A stretch of DNA of 64,000 bases from Chloropicon primus (taxonomy: Eukaryota > Chlorophyta > Chloropicophyceae > Chloropicales > Chloropicaceae): positions 930,001 through 994,000 of the forward strand of contig CP060755.1 of NCBI GenBank assembly GCA_023205875.1. The letters are read 5' to 3'. Below the pieces are notes generated by a model. It was not told where the DNA came from, did not search any database, and was given only the letters and a program-made list of their open reading frames with translations. This document shows positions 38,068 to 46,515 of this stretch, piece by piece. A program made the position numbers and the translations under genes. The stretch's first letter is position 1. Every line of letters starts with the position of its first letter.

Positions 38068-38496
38068 CGCGTCGTTCTTCTTCTTCTTCTTCTCTCCGGT
38101 GGTCGCAAGGCCGTCGTCGTCGTCGTCGTCGTTCGTCGTCGTCGTCGTTGTTGTTCTTCTTCTTGAAGTGCTTGCGCGGGGGAACGTGTAACGGTCGCCG
38201 TGGCGTTGGCAAATTCTGAAAGAAAGGACGAGAGGGTACAAACATTGTGGTTTTCTTTCGACCCGTTCATGTTGTTTGTGATTCTCCTGTGGTCGAACTC
38301 CATCCATCCCCCATTCCCACCCCTGCGACCTCAATTCTCGGTTCCCAATTCCTCGACGGAGGAGCCGAAAATGCAGCAGAGGGGAAGGGATCCCGAGGAA
38401 ACGATCGAGCAAAGGGAGAGAAAGGGGGCGACTCGATCAAAACGGCAATGGTGGTGGCTTGGTTTATTCTTTTTTTTTTTCTTTTAGAAAATCGTT
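38068..38496. other. Intergenic: promoter of small secreted gene, 3' flank of CAP gene D
   Basis: A (GTC)n(TTC)n tract spans about 38075-38165; otherwise no gene seen. Confidence 0.4.
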
Positions 38497-39436
38497 TCAC
38501 CTGGGCCTCGGGACGTTCTCGGCGAACGCGCCCATGACGTTCCCCGCCGGGGAGTATTGGCAAGTCCAAAGGTTTTGGCCGGGGCAGTTACCCCTCGCGC
38601 AGCCGACCTCCTGGGTGCCCTTCCACACGACTTGAGTGAAGTGGCCCGTGCCCATTCCGAACCCGGGGCTGTTGTAGTTGTACAGGGCGATCTCGTCGTA
38701 CCAGTCCTTGATGGCCTTCTCGATGTCTTGGTGGCCCCAGGCGAGGTTCTCGCCGTAGCCGGCGCCGAGGGAGTGGGCGAAGACGCAACGGTCCGCGTGG
38801 CTCTGGGCCGATCTCGCGACCTCGTCGCTCCAGGCGAGCAAAGGGACGCCGTGCTTCCTCCTGTACTCGTTGTGCTTGTCCAGGGCGCTCCGCTGCAGCG
38901 GCGACAAGAGGGGGTCGGTCTCGGGCTGGGTCGCGGCGGGCTGGGTCGCGGCGGGCTGGGTCGTGGTGGGCAGGGCCTCGGCGGCGGCGACGGGTCTCGG
39001 CCAAGTCTTCGTCTCCGTCCGGCACTGGCACCTCTTTTTCCACCACTCGACGCGGCACTTTGACTCCTGGCCGATGAGCTCGCCATGGTGGCGCCTGCAC
39101 CTCGCCATGCAGGGCGCTGGAGCGGGAGAGAGGAGCGAGCGCGGTGTGAGAAACCAAGTGCGAGGGATCCGCTCCATCGATCGTCGTCGAGAGGAGGGAG
39201 AGGGGGAGAGAGAGGGAGTGAGGGAGAGGGGGCTCACCTGCGCACGTCGTGTACTTTCCCCGACAATGCTTTGTCCAGCACGTTCTCTCGTAGACCGTCT
39301 CCCAACCCTTGGAGACCTTCCACCAACCGCCGCTCGTCCAATGGAAGTCACTCGCGGCCTGGCAGGCCAGCGCGGTGGCCACGACGGCCAGCGCAAGGAG
39401 TCGACAACACCTCAACACCCACGATGACGATCCCAT
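38497..39436 (-). CDS. Secreted single-domain CAP/SCP/PR-1 protein D, two exons
   Basis: Exon 1 is 39436-39238 and exon 2 is 39116-38497; the 121-nt intron begins GTGAGC and ends CTCCAG, and the join gives 272 residues. Exon 1 supplies the signal peptide (WVLRCCRLLALAVVATALAC) and a Cys/Trp-rich start (YERTCWTKHCRGKYTTCA). Exon 2 continues with more Cys (APCMARCRRHH, RCQCRTETK), a Thr/Gln/Pro linker with three copies of TQPAA-like units, then the CAP domain: LDKHNEYRRKHG, GYGENLAWGH, GTGHFTQVVWKG and TCQYSPAGN. The Cys-rich N-terminal segment with eight cysteines is unlike that of CAP A-C. It is divergent with the tandem-CAP gene (315-nt gap), so the two may share control. The exon structure is my reading and is well supported by frame and motifs. 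Confidence 0.85.
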
Positions 39437-39751
39437 GGCGCGCGTGCCCTCGTTCTCGTCTCGTAGCGCGGGACGCCACAAACCCAAACCCCGAAGAACA
39501 ATCTGCCCAAGGTTTTCCCTGATTTGCCCAAGAAGAATGGGCGTTACGGGTTTGCCATGCGAATCAGTATTCTTCCCGCACACATTGTCTCGGGGCTGAG
39601 TGCGTCGAACGACAGCGACAGCGACGACGACGACGACGCGCGCCGAAGGACGGACGTTGCGCTCTCTCTCTATCTTTCTCTCTCTCTCTCTCAATTCTCG
39701 CTTCTCTCTGGTTTAGAGACGCGAAGGACGACGACGACGACGACCGTGGGG
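39437..39751. promoter_or_regulatory. Divergent promoter between CAP gene D and the tandem-CAP gene
   Basis: A 315-nt gap with both genes reading outward. It holds a (GAC)n run (about 39607-39635) and a (TCTC)n run (about 39660-39692). No TATA box is obvious. Confidence 0.4.
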
Positions 39752-41235
39752 ATGAGAACGAGGAGGAGGACGGAGATGATGCCAAGGGGAGGCGTGGCTC
39801 TTCTCGCAGCGATCGCGGTCGGCTTGATCCTGCTCCAATGCGTCGCGGCTTTGGACACGGTGCGCAACCAGCGCTTGGAAGCCTCGCTGAGGCAGAGCCA
39901 GGTTCGCGAGCGCATCGCCCGCAGGCGTGCCGAGGCGCAGGCCAGGAGGGAGAGGAGGAGGGAGGAGGTCGAGGCGAGGAAGCGGGAGGTGAGGAGGAAG
40001 CGGGAGGCGAGGAGGCACACTTGGCCCGATTGGGGGGAGTTCGAGGAGCCGCCCAGCGCTGGTGTACCGCAGAGTGAGCACATGGGCCTCGACTTGCACA
40101 ACGAGCTCAGGTCCCTTCACGGGGCCCCGGCCCTCGAGTGGAGCGACGCGGTGGCGGCATCCGCCCAGGAGTGGGCGGACAAGCTCGCCGCGGAAGGGTG
40201 CGATCTCGTGCACGACATGGACAGCGGGTACGGGGAGAACCTCGCCAAGGGGCACGAGAGCCTCGATCTTGCCATCCAGGACTGGTACGACGAGGTGCGC
40301 TGGTACAACCACAGGCGGGCCAGGTTCAGCGAGCGCACCGGTCACTACACCCAGCTCGTGTGGATGAATTCCGAGAACGTTGGGTGCGCCCAGGCCACGT
40401 GCCACGACGACAGGTTCGGAAGGAAGATCTTCGTGTGCCGTTACGACCCACCAGGCAACTTCCACGGCCACTTTGCCGAGAATGTTCTTCCACCCGCTGA
40501 TAGGTGGCGCCCAAGGCCACCGGCACCAAGGCCACCACCACCAGGGCCTCCACCACCAGGGCCTTCGCCACCACCGCCGCCACCAGGGCCTTCACCACCG
40601 CCACCACCTCCAGGGCCACCACCACCAGGGCCTCCACCACCGCCCCCACCTCCCCCCCCACCACCACCAGGGCCTCCACCACCGCCACCACCTCCCCGCC
40701 ACCGCCACCAGGGCCTCCACCACCGCCACCACCTCCACCGCCACCGCCACCGCCACCGCCACCACCTCCACCGCCACCCCCAGGGCCACCCAGCAGTAAC
40801 TTGGGTCTGCAGTTGCACAACACCCTCAGGAGCAACCATCCCAACACCCCACCCATGGTTTGGGACAACGCTCTCGCGGCACGTGCACAGGAGTGGGCAA
40901 ACCACCTCGCCAATAACAGGAACTGCAACTTGGAGCACAGCACCTACCAGTGGAGAAATAGCGCCGGAGAGAACCTTGCCTCGGGGTTCGGCAGCATGGA
41001 CCAAGCCGTCCAGGGTTGGTACGACGAAGTGTGCTTGTACAATCACGTGTCCGGTGGCTTCGGTACGAGCACGGGCCACTACACCCAAATGGTCTGGGCG
41101 GACACCACGAGGCTTGGCTGCGCCCAAGTGGTGAGGAGCGGATGCAGGATGTACGTCTGCCACTACGGTCCGGCTGGGAACTTTGCGGGCCAGTTCCAGC
41201 AGAACGTCCACGAGCCTTACAGCAAAAATTGTTGA
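39752..41235 (+). CDS. Secreted tandem-CAP protein E with a proline-rich linker; apparent one-base frame change in the linker
   Basis: Signal peptide (about 10-28, GGVALLAAIAVGLILLQCVA), an Arg/Glu-rich charged helix (ARRERRREEVEARKREVRRK), CAP domain 1 (LDLHNELRSLHG, GYGENLAKGH, RTGHYTQLVWMN, VCRYDPPGNF), a linker of PPPGPPPPG-type repeats (about 40530-40795), then CAP domain 2 (LQLHNTLRSNH, SAGENLASGF, STGHYTQMVWAD, VCHYGPAGNF) to the stop at 41235. Domain 1 and domain 2 are in different frames. The change falls in the C-run CCTCCCCGCC at about 40691-40700, where one more C would keep PPPPPPG in register. A base-calling slip in a GC-rich homopolymer is likeliest; a real, recent mutation would leave a one-domain protein with an unrelated tail. 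Both domains look under selection. Confidence 0.8.
40530..40795 (+). repeat. (CCA/CCG/CCT)n proline-linker repeat with GGG spacers
   Basis: A long imperfect run of proline codons broken by single Gly codons, encoding the linker between two CAP domains. It is extensin- or pherophorin-like in composition. Confidence 0.85.
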
Positions 41236-41656
41236 TTTCCAATCAAGATCTTTCGACCGAAGGGAGATCCTATCCAATAAACCAAGAAACCTTTCCGACC
41301 CTGTTAGGAAGAACAAACTTCTACGACGCTATCTTTCTGAATGACTCTCTCTTTCAGGGGAAAGCATATGAAACCTGTGCGGAACCACGGGATCATATAT
41401 CAAGAACTTGAAGGCTCTCGCCTCGCGAGGCCAGTGGTCTCCAGCCCGGATGCCCGGGGGCTGGCTGAGCCAACTTGGCTCTCAGTGAGCAGCCTGGGTC
41501 GACTCAGAGACCCCCCTGGGCACCGGAACTTTGCGGACCCAGTCAAAGAGGAAGGTCCGCGAGCCTTACAGCAAAAATTGTTTGAATTACAAGAAGAAGA
41601 CGTCTCGAAGAAGAGACGTTTGTCCGAACAGCAGCTCGCTGAGAGTCCGCCCCGTT
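41236..41656. other. Intergenic: 3' flank of tandem-CAP gene with a decayed duplicate
   Basis: Contains a partial copy of the preceding gene's 3' end (41525-41589) and a small inverted repeat, ACGTCTC/GAGACGT, at about 41600-41619. No intact gene seen. Confidence 0.5.
41525..41589 (+). pseudogene. Decayed partial duplicate of the tandem-CAP gene's 3' end
   Basis: Starts GGAACTTTGCGG and ends GCGAGCCTTACAGCAAAAAT plus TGTT, closely matching 41177-41239, which covers the codons for NFAG...EPYSKNC and the stop. By eye roughly four of five bases agree, with small gaps. The copy lies about 350 nt downstream of the source. Confidence 0.7.
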
Positions 41657-41887
41657 TCAGCCGTACACGTTGTCGCCGAGGCCTCCGACAGGCGGCATGC
41701 CCAGCGCTGCTGCTGCGAACGTCGCGTTCGCCGTCGCGTTCGCCGTCGCGTTCACCGGCAGGCCGTTCTCGTCGTAAATGACACCGAGAGCTGGAAGGAG
41801 CGTTTCCGCTAGCCCTGGGGCGCAGCCGCACGCGGCCAAAAGCGCCAGCACGAGGAGGAGCACTCGCCTCGACCAGTCTCCCCCCAT
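41657..41887 (-). CDS. Small secreted protein with N-glycosylation repeats, unknown
   Basis: A 76-residue protein: signal peptide (RRVLLLVLALLAACGCAPGLA, about 7-27), a short mature region of about 48 residues with NATANATANAT (three overlapping-spaced N-x-T sequons) and a Gly/Pro-rich end (GMPPVGGLGDNVYG). The reading frame continues to 41902 only from GTG through a lysine run; the ATG at 41887 is preferred. No R-x-L motif. A long (TG)n tract begins about 20 nt upstream of the ATG. No family is recognised. Confidence 0.55.
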   Translation of the reverse strand: MGGDWSRRVLLLVLALLAACGCAPGLAETLLPALGVIYDENGLPVNATANATANATFAAAALGMPPVGGLGDNVYG

Positions 41888-41905
41888 TTTTTTTTTGGAC
41901 ACGCG

Positions 41906-41942
<37 letters not shown>

Positions 41943-42488
41943 TTCCCTCTCCGAGAGTCAGCCCAAAAGAAGGAGAGAACAAGGACGCTTCTCTTTTCTG
42001 TTTTCCACGCGGCAAGACCCCCTTAACGCCCGCGCGAGCGTTACCGCTTCCGGTCTTCTCCTTCGTCGTCGCCACCAGCCCCCTCACTGACCGAGAGGGA
42101 AAAAAAAATTGCCCGAACCTCGAAGCAAGGTTGGGGGGGGTAATCTCGATCGCCTTGGGTGATGGATTGGGGAGCGCGTAACAAACAGGGTTTTCTTCGG
42201 GGGGGTGGGGTCGAGGGCACACTACGCACTTCGCGCACACTTCACTCCCCCACCAAACCCCTTTCTCCCCTTTGTCGTTGCGCGAAGGAGATGATGGAGG
42301 GTGGTTTCTTGTCCGTGAGAGAGGGAGGGACGACGACGGAGGCGAGTTCCGGCTGGCAAAGGAAGAAACAATTGCGTCGTCGGATAAAGTGTACATGAAA
42401 AGCAAGGTAATGCAAGAACAAAAAAAAGAAGTGGTTTCGGCTCCGCGGCCCCGAGGGCTCGGCGGGCCCCCCTCGCTCCGCTCGCTCC
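41888..42488. other. Intergenic with (TG)n
   Basis: Upstream of one small secreted gene and 3' of the next, both on the minus strand. Apart from the (TG)n tract at 41909-41941, nothing recognised. Confidence 0.4.
41909..41941. repeat. (TG)n microsatellite
   Basis: About 16 TG units, directly upstream of a small secreted-protein gene. Confidence 0.95.
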
Positions 42489-42851
42489 TCACTTCCCCAC
42501 CTGGGTGAAGACGGGGTCCACGAAGGTGTCGAGCACGGACTGCCCGCCGGCGGTGAAGATCCCGTCCCAGAAGTTGCCCAACACGGTCCCCAGGATGGGG
42601 ATGCCCGCCCCAGGGCTGCCGAAGAGCCTGCCCTCGTTCTCCATGAAGGACTCGGAGGCGTCCTCCAGCTCGTCACTCAAGTCGCCGAAGGCGTTCGGGC
42701 TCACGAGGCCCTGGAGGTACGGCGGGAGCGTAATCGGGGCAACCCCCGGCCAGGTCAGCTGCTGGAGCTTCCTGCCCTGCGCCGAGGCCAGGCCAGCCAC
42801 CAGCGCCACGAGCACCAGCAGCATCCTTGTCAACATCTTGTTCTGCGTCAT
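42489..42851 (-). CDS. Small secreted protein, R-x-L-x-Q type, unknown
   Basis: A 120-residue protein: signal peptide (MLLVLVALVAGLASAQ, about 10-25) followed at once by GRKLQQLTWPG. The mature part is hydrophobic and acidic with PYLQGLVSPNAFGDLSD and a Gly-rich section (GSPGAGIPILGTVLGNFWDG). No cysteines. It is divergent with the 43321-43683 gene, which encodes exactly 120 residues too and has TRNLQQ in the same place; beyond that the two sequences are hard to align. The open frame runs to 42992, but the ATG at 42851 puts the signal peptide at the N-terminus. Confidence 0.65.
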   Translation of the reverse strand: MTQNKMLTRMLLVLVALVAGLASAQGRKLQQLTWPGVAPITLPPYLQGLVSPNAFGDLSDELEDASESFMENEGRLFGSPGAGIPILGTVLGNFWDGIFTAGGQSVLDTFVDPVFTQVGK

Positions 42852-43320
42852 CCTCCTAATCGTAATCGTCGTCCTCCTCGTCGCTGGCGGTGGCGGTATG
42901 ATGGAAGTGGTCGCGAGTGAATGTGAGCTCTGCGGTCGTCCTCGTCGTCCTCGTCCAGCAACTGTTGCGCGCGCTCCTGAGAATTCTGACACAGCGGTTG
43001 TTGTTGTCCCAAGGAAGAGAAGAGAGGAGGAGGAGGAAGGGCTTCGGCCTCAAACCTTGGTCCTCACTCCTTCGCTCTCGTCCCCCTCCTCAACACGGCC
43101 CTCTCTACTCTCCCCACCCAGCAACCTTGACGCCCCACCGCACAGAGTACAAAATCGCACGGTGGAAACCTTAGCCGAATCTGCTTGATCTCGCGTCTCT
43201 CCCTCAGGCGTCCTGGGGGTCAGAAGGTCAGAAGGAGGTTGAAGCGTTACGTGCGTTACCCGAAAGAGAACGCAAGAGAAGCGAGCGACGAGCTTGAGAA
43301 CTACTACTGCTGCTGCTGTG
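42852..43320. promoter_or_regulatory. Divergent promoter of two 120-residue secreted-protein genes
   Basis: A 469-nt region with both genes reading outward. GC- and GGA-rich; no clear TATA box or palindrome was seen. Confidence 0.4.
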
Positions 43321-43683
43321 ATGACGATGATGAGGGCGAGAGGGTTCTCCTTGGTGGTCCTGGCCCTGGTGGCGGGAGTCTTCGCGTCGGTGGCGAGCGC
43401 GTCGACGCGAAATTTGCAGCAGAGCTTCCTGAGGAACGGGATTCAGGCCCCGAGGACGCTGTACATCCCGGGCCTCGGCCTGTCCATCGCGATCGGGAAC
43501 GTTCCCGGCTTCTACACGTCCGAGATCTTCTCCAGCCTGCTGGAGGACGGGCCCCTCTCAGGGCTCGGGGACCTGGACGACTACGGGTTCGACAGCCTCA
43601 TCGAGCAGGCGGTCACCAACTCGATCGCCCTGGCCTCGGACGCGGCCACGGGGTCCTCCACCATCGTTGCGGGCAAGAAGTGA
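43321..43683 (+). CDS. Small secreted protein, R-x-L-x-Q type, unknown
   Basis: A 120-residue protein: signal peptide (GFSLVVLALVAGVFASVASA, about 8-27), then STRNLQQSFLRNG, then a mature region with YIPGLGLSIAIGNVPGFYTS and an acidic stretch (LLEDGPLSGLGDLDDYG). No cysteines. The motif TRNLQQ sits just past the predicted cleavage site. The ATG at 43321 was chosen; the frame upstream opens only at TTG. It is convergent with the ALKBH1 gene (95-nt gap). Unknown family. Confidence 0.65.
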   Translation: MTMMRARGFSLVVLALVAGVFASVASASTRNLQQSFLRNGIQAPRTLYIPGLGLSIAIGNVPGFYTSEIFSSLLEDGPLSGLGDLDDYGFDSLIEQAVTNSIALASDAATGSSTIVAGKK

Positions 43684-43778
43684 GCCCCCCGGTTGTCTTT
43701 TTTCTTTCTCGCCTGTTTTCGCTTCGTATTCGATGACTTGTTTTTTGCTGTTGTAATGTTTACATCTTTACGCGCCAG

Positions 43779-44954
43779 TCACGCGCCGACGCCGGCACCG
43801 CCATCTTCTTCACCACCGCCTCCTCCTCCTGCTGCTCCCCGGCCCACCATCCGCACGGAGACGTTGATCCTGTGCTCGTCCAGGTACCCCCTCAGGCTCG
43901 GGCTCGGGCTCGGGCTCCTCTTCCCGCCGCCCGCCACGCCGCCGCGGCGGGGGGTCTTGGAGAAGATCCTCGGCACGCCGTGGAAGCACGACCTCGACCG
44001 CCCCGACAGGACGACGACGTCCCCGCTCCGGACGAGCATCGCCGTCGGCCTCACCCCCTTGGTGGTTCCCCCCAGGAGGAAGACGGCGTCGCACCCCAGG
44101 CTGACGCTCACGAGGGGCTGGCTCAGGTCGAGCTCCGCGTCGTCCTTGTGCCCCCCCAGGGTGTCCTTCGATCCGTAAAAGTTCAGGAGGGCCGCGTCCG
44201 CGCTGTAGCCCCCGCTCGCCTGCACCCGCCCCGACGCCCCCCGCAGGTCCCGAACCAGGGCGTCCGCCAGCTCCTTGAGCCTCCGCGGCAGCCCCCTGCA
44301 GGGGACGTCGTCGCGATACACCCGCCTCGTCCAGTCGTACTGGGGCCCCAGGGAGACCCAGCGGAGCCTGTCCAGCAGGACCTGGGCGGGCGTCTGGGAT
44401 GCGGCGGGGTGATCCGCGGCCGACCAGCAGCCCTGGCCCCCTGCTGGGAGCTCCCCACCCGCGCCTCCCCCGGCGCCAGGCCGGTAGAAGAGGCCCCGCC
44501 TCGCCGCCCCCCAAAGCCCCCTGATGCGAGTGCCGTGCTCCCTGGTGAAGTTCGAGGTCGCGGGGGGCTCGATGTGCTCGCTCAGGATCTCGCCCGCGAG
44601 GTCCTCCACGGCAGACTCGTCCAGCAGCCCCGACACGAAGTAGAACCCCGGGTGCCCGTCCAGCGTGTACAACCCCCTCGCAGCGGCAGCGGAGGGGACG
44701 GCTTCCGTCTCGAGGGCGGCGGCCCCCGGGGGAGGCTCCGCGGACCGGAAGTCCAGGACCTCCGACAGGTCCGTGGGCCTCTCCCTGAACTCCCCCTTCC
44801 CTCGAAGCTTCCCCTTGCTGAACGCCATGACCTGGTCGTAGTGCAGCTGGTACTTCTTTTCCGCCTCCCTGAAAGGGTTCGGGTTCGGGTGAGGCGCCGC
44901 CGACGACGGCGACGACGGGTACCCTGAACGGGCGCTGGCCCCCTCCCCCTCCAT
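43779..44954 (-). CDS. ALKBH1: ALKBH1-type 2-oxoglutarate/Fe(II) dioxygenase
   Basis: AlkB homologue; ALKBH1 proteins demethylate nucleic acids, including tRNA m1A and DNA, or cleave abasic sites. The 391-residue product has the full iron and 2OG set: HxD in GGHKDDAELDLSQPLVSVSL, SLGCDAVFLLGG, SGDVVVLSGRSRSCFHGVPR (second His) and the terminal RxNxSxR as RINVSVR. The SGDxxxxSGxSRxxxHxVPR arrangement and the preceding LNFYGSKDTLGGH are those of ALKBH1 rather than ALKBH2/3. A 70-residue Pro/Glu-rich N-terminus lacks a clear targeting signal. It has a Gly-rich insert between the second His and the RxNxSxR and a Gly/Glu tail. The ATG at 44954 is followed by MEGEGASARSGY. Confidence 0.9.
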   Translation of the reverse strand: MEGEGASARSGYPSSPSSAAPHPNPNPFREAEKKYQLHYDQVMAFSKGKLRGKGEFRERPTDLSEVLDFRSAEPPPGAAALETEAVPSAAAARGLYTLDGHPGFYFVSGLLDESAVEDLAGEILSEHIEPPATSNFTREHGTRIRGLWGAARRGLFYRPGAGGGAGGELPAGGQGCWSAADHPAASQTPAQVLLDRLRWVSLGPQYDWTRRVYRDDVPCRGLPRRLKELADALVRDLRGASGRVQASGGYSADAALLNFYGSKDTLGGHKDDAELDLSQPLVSVSLGCDAVFLLGGTTKGVRPTAMLVRSGDVVVLSGRSRSCFHGVPRIFSKTPRRGGVAGGGKRSPSPSPSLRGYLDEHRINVSVRMVGRGAAGGGGGGEEDGGAGVGA

Positions 44955-45026
44955 AGGAACGCGCGCCCGACCCCCCTCCCCCTTCCTTCACCAACGACGA
45001 CGACGACGACGACGACGACGTGCGAG

Positions 45027-45063
<37 letters not shown>

Positions 45064-45350
45064 GCCTCATTGATGCGAACACCCGAAACGGAGAGAGATC
45101 ATGAACGGAAGGAGACCGCACGGGAGAGAGGATCACGAGGAGCGAAGGACATGAAGCAGGGCGGCATGGAATGCCTAATGCTCCAATCACCTCCCTGACA
45201 CTGACTGACAACGACAAGCAAGAATTGATCGCTGAAAATTTCGGCCACTGTCTATTCTATGGGGCGCGGGCGTTGGGGTGGGGTCGACTGACTAACGTCC
45301 GTTCTGTGTGTGTCAAACCAACCACGACGACACACGACAACCGCGCGGCG
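44955..45350. other. Divergent intergenic region, ALKBH1 / nitrile-hydratase-like
   Basis: Holds (GAC)n at about 44994-45020 and (GA)n at 45029-45062. No gene seen. Confidence 0.5.
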
Positions 45351-46286
45351 ATGAAGGGTGGTGGGGACGAGGCCGCGGGGGCCGCGGGGGGCTCCTCCAA
45401 GGACGAGGCCGCGTGGAAGGAGAGGGCGGTGCGCAAGTGGGAGAAGGAGGTCGAGGCCTGTGCGTACCTACTGTGCGGCGGGGTGCCTCCTGTGCTCGAG
45501 TGGGGCGAGCTCGAGCAGGCGATGGAGGAGGTTCAAAAGTCGTCGATGAGGTCGCCGACCAGCGTGCTGGACGAGGAGGGGCTCCCCCTGTACTCGAGGT
45601 GCGCGGCGGGGATCGTCAAGCTGCTGCGGGGGAGGGGCCTGCTGGAGGAGGGGGAGGTGCTGGAGAAGGTGGTGGGGCCCCATGAGAGCTCGAGCGAGCC
45701 CAAGTTCGCGCCGAGGGCCTCCGTGAGGGTTCGGTCGGACTACGGCCGCCGCTGCCAGTGGCCCTACCCGTACCACACCCTGGCCGGCTTCCTCTTCGGG
45801 GCGGAGGGGAAGGTCCAGAGCTTCAAGGGGCTCGAGGCCAACACCGCCGCCATGGCGTTCGGCGCCCGGGGAGCGACCCAGCCCGTCTACGTCGTCTCCT
45901 TCCCACTCGACAGTTTGTTGACCGCGCCGGAGACCGTGGCGGCCGTCAGGGGGATGACCGTGGATGTCGAGGTCGTGGAAGCCTGGCTCGAGGCAGTGGA
46001 TCCGGTTCAGAGAATTTTCGAGGCCTGGCCAAAGGACGCCAAGAGGGAGAGGATGAGGCAGTTTCGGAGCGAGTTCGAGCACGCTTACCTGTATGGCCAC
46101 CCCCCAGCCCCGGGTCAGGACCTCTCCTCCAACGCCGTCGCCTTGCTCGTCGAGAAAAACCTCGTGGCGGCCAAGGACATCAGCGAAACGGTGTCGGAGA
46201 GGGAGAAAGTCCTGCTGGATTACCAGGCCTCCTTCTCCAAAAAGGCCTTCTTCGTCAAAAAGTCGCCTCCTTCTTCCTCTTCGTAG
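45351..46286 (+). CDS. Nitrile hydratase beta-subunit-like protein
   Basis: A 311-residue protein. Two parts recall nitrile hydratase/thiocyanate hydrolase beta subunits. The helical N-terminal domain (about 20-105) has WKERAVRKWEKEVEACAYLL, EWGELEQAMEEV and YSRCAAGIVKLLRGRGLLEE, like the bacterial PWEARAFAL...F.W.E....YYE.W...LE.LL...G. The SH3-like second domain (about 115-195) has PKFAPRASVRVRSDYGRRCQ, YHTLAGFLFGAEGKVQSF and QPVYVVSFPLDSL, like FxxGDxVRV...RxPRYxRGxxGxV...xPLYxVRF. A 110-residue C-terminal extension is unmatched. No alpha-subunit metal motif (C-T/S-L-C-S-C) is present, so catalysis would need a partner. Nitrile hydratases are known from several eukaryote groups. This call rests on pattern matching by eye. 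The start at the ATG 45351 follows non-coding-like sequence. Confidence 0.55.
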   Translation: MKGGGDEAAGAAGGSSKDEAAWKERAVRKWEKEVEACAYLLCGGVPPVLEWGELEQAMEEVQKSSMRSPTSVLDEEGLPLYSRCAAGIVKLLRGRGLLEEGEVLEKVVGPHESSSEPKFAPRASVRVRSDYGRRCQWPYPYHTLAGFLFGAEGKVQSFKGLEANTAAMAFGARGATQPVYVVSFPLDSLLTAPETVAAVRGMTVDVEVVEAWLEAVDPVQRIFEAWPKDAKRERMRQFRSEFEHAYLYGHPPAPGQDLSSNAVALLVEKNLVAAKDISETVSEREKVLLDYQASFSKKAFFVKKSPPSSSS

Positions 46287-46515
46287 AGGGGAGAGGGGAT
46301 CGAGGGGGGGCAACAAGGGCAACCCACGTATTATCTTCATTCATTAGCATCTTAGCAGCCTCTTTGACGCACACACCGCAACCAACAATCTCCTCCCCCC
46401 TCGATCAGATCATCTTGGCCTGGCTTTGAGGTCAGGAAAGCGTTATCTCATAACTTTTTTTTGAGCGCGGTCCGGCCAGGAGCGGGGGGAGGGCTTCTTC
46501 GTGCGAGGGCGAGGG

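Noticed and set aside
40691-40700. Programmed ribosomal frameshifting in the tandem-CAP gene
   Set aside because: There is no known slippery heptamer or downstream structure evident; a homopolymer base-count slip explains the frame change more simply.
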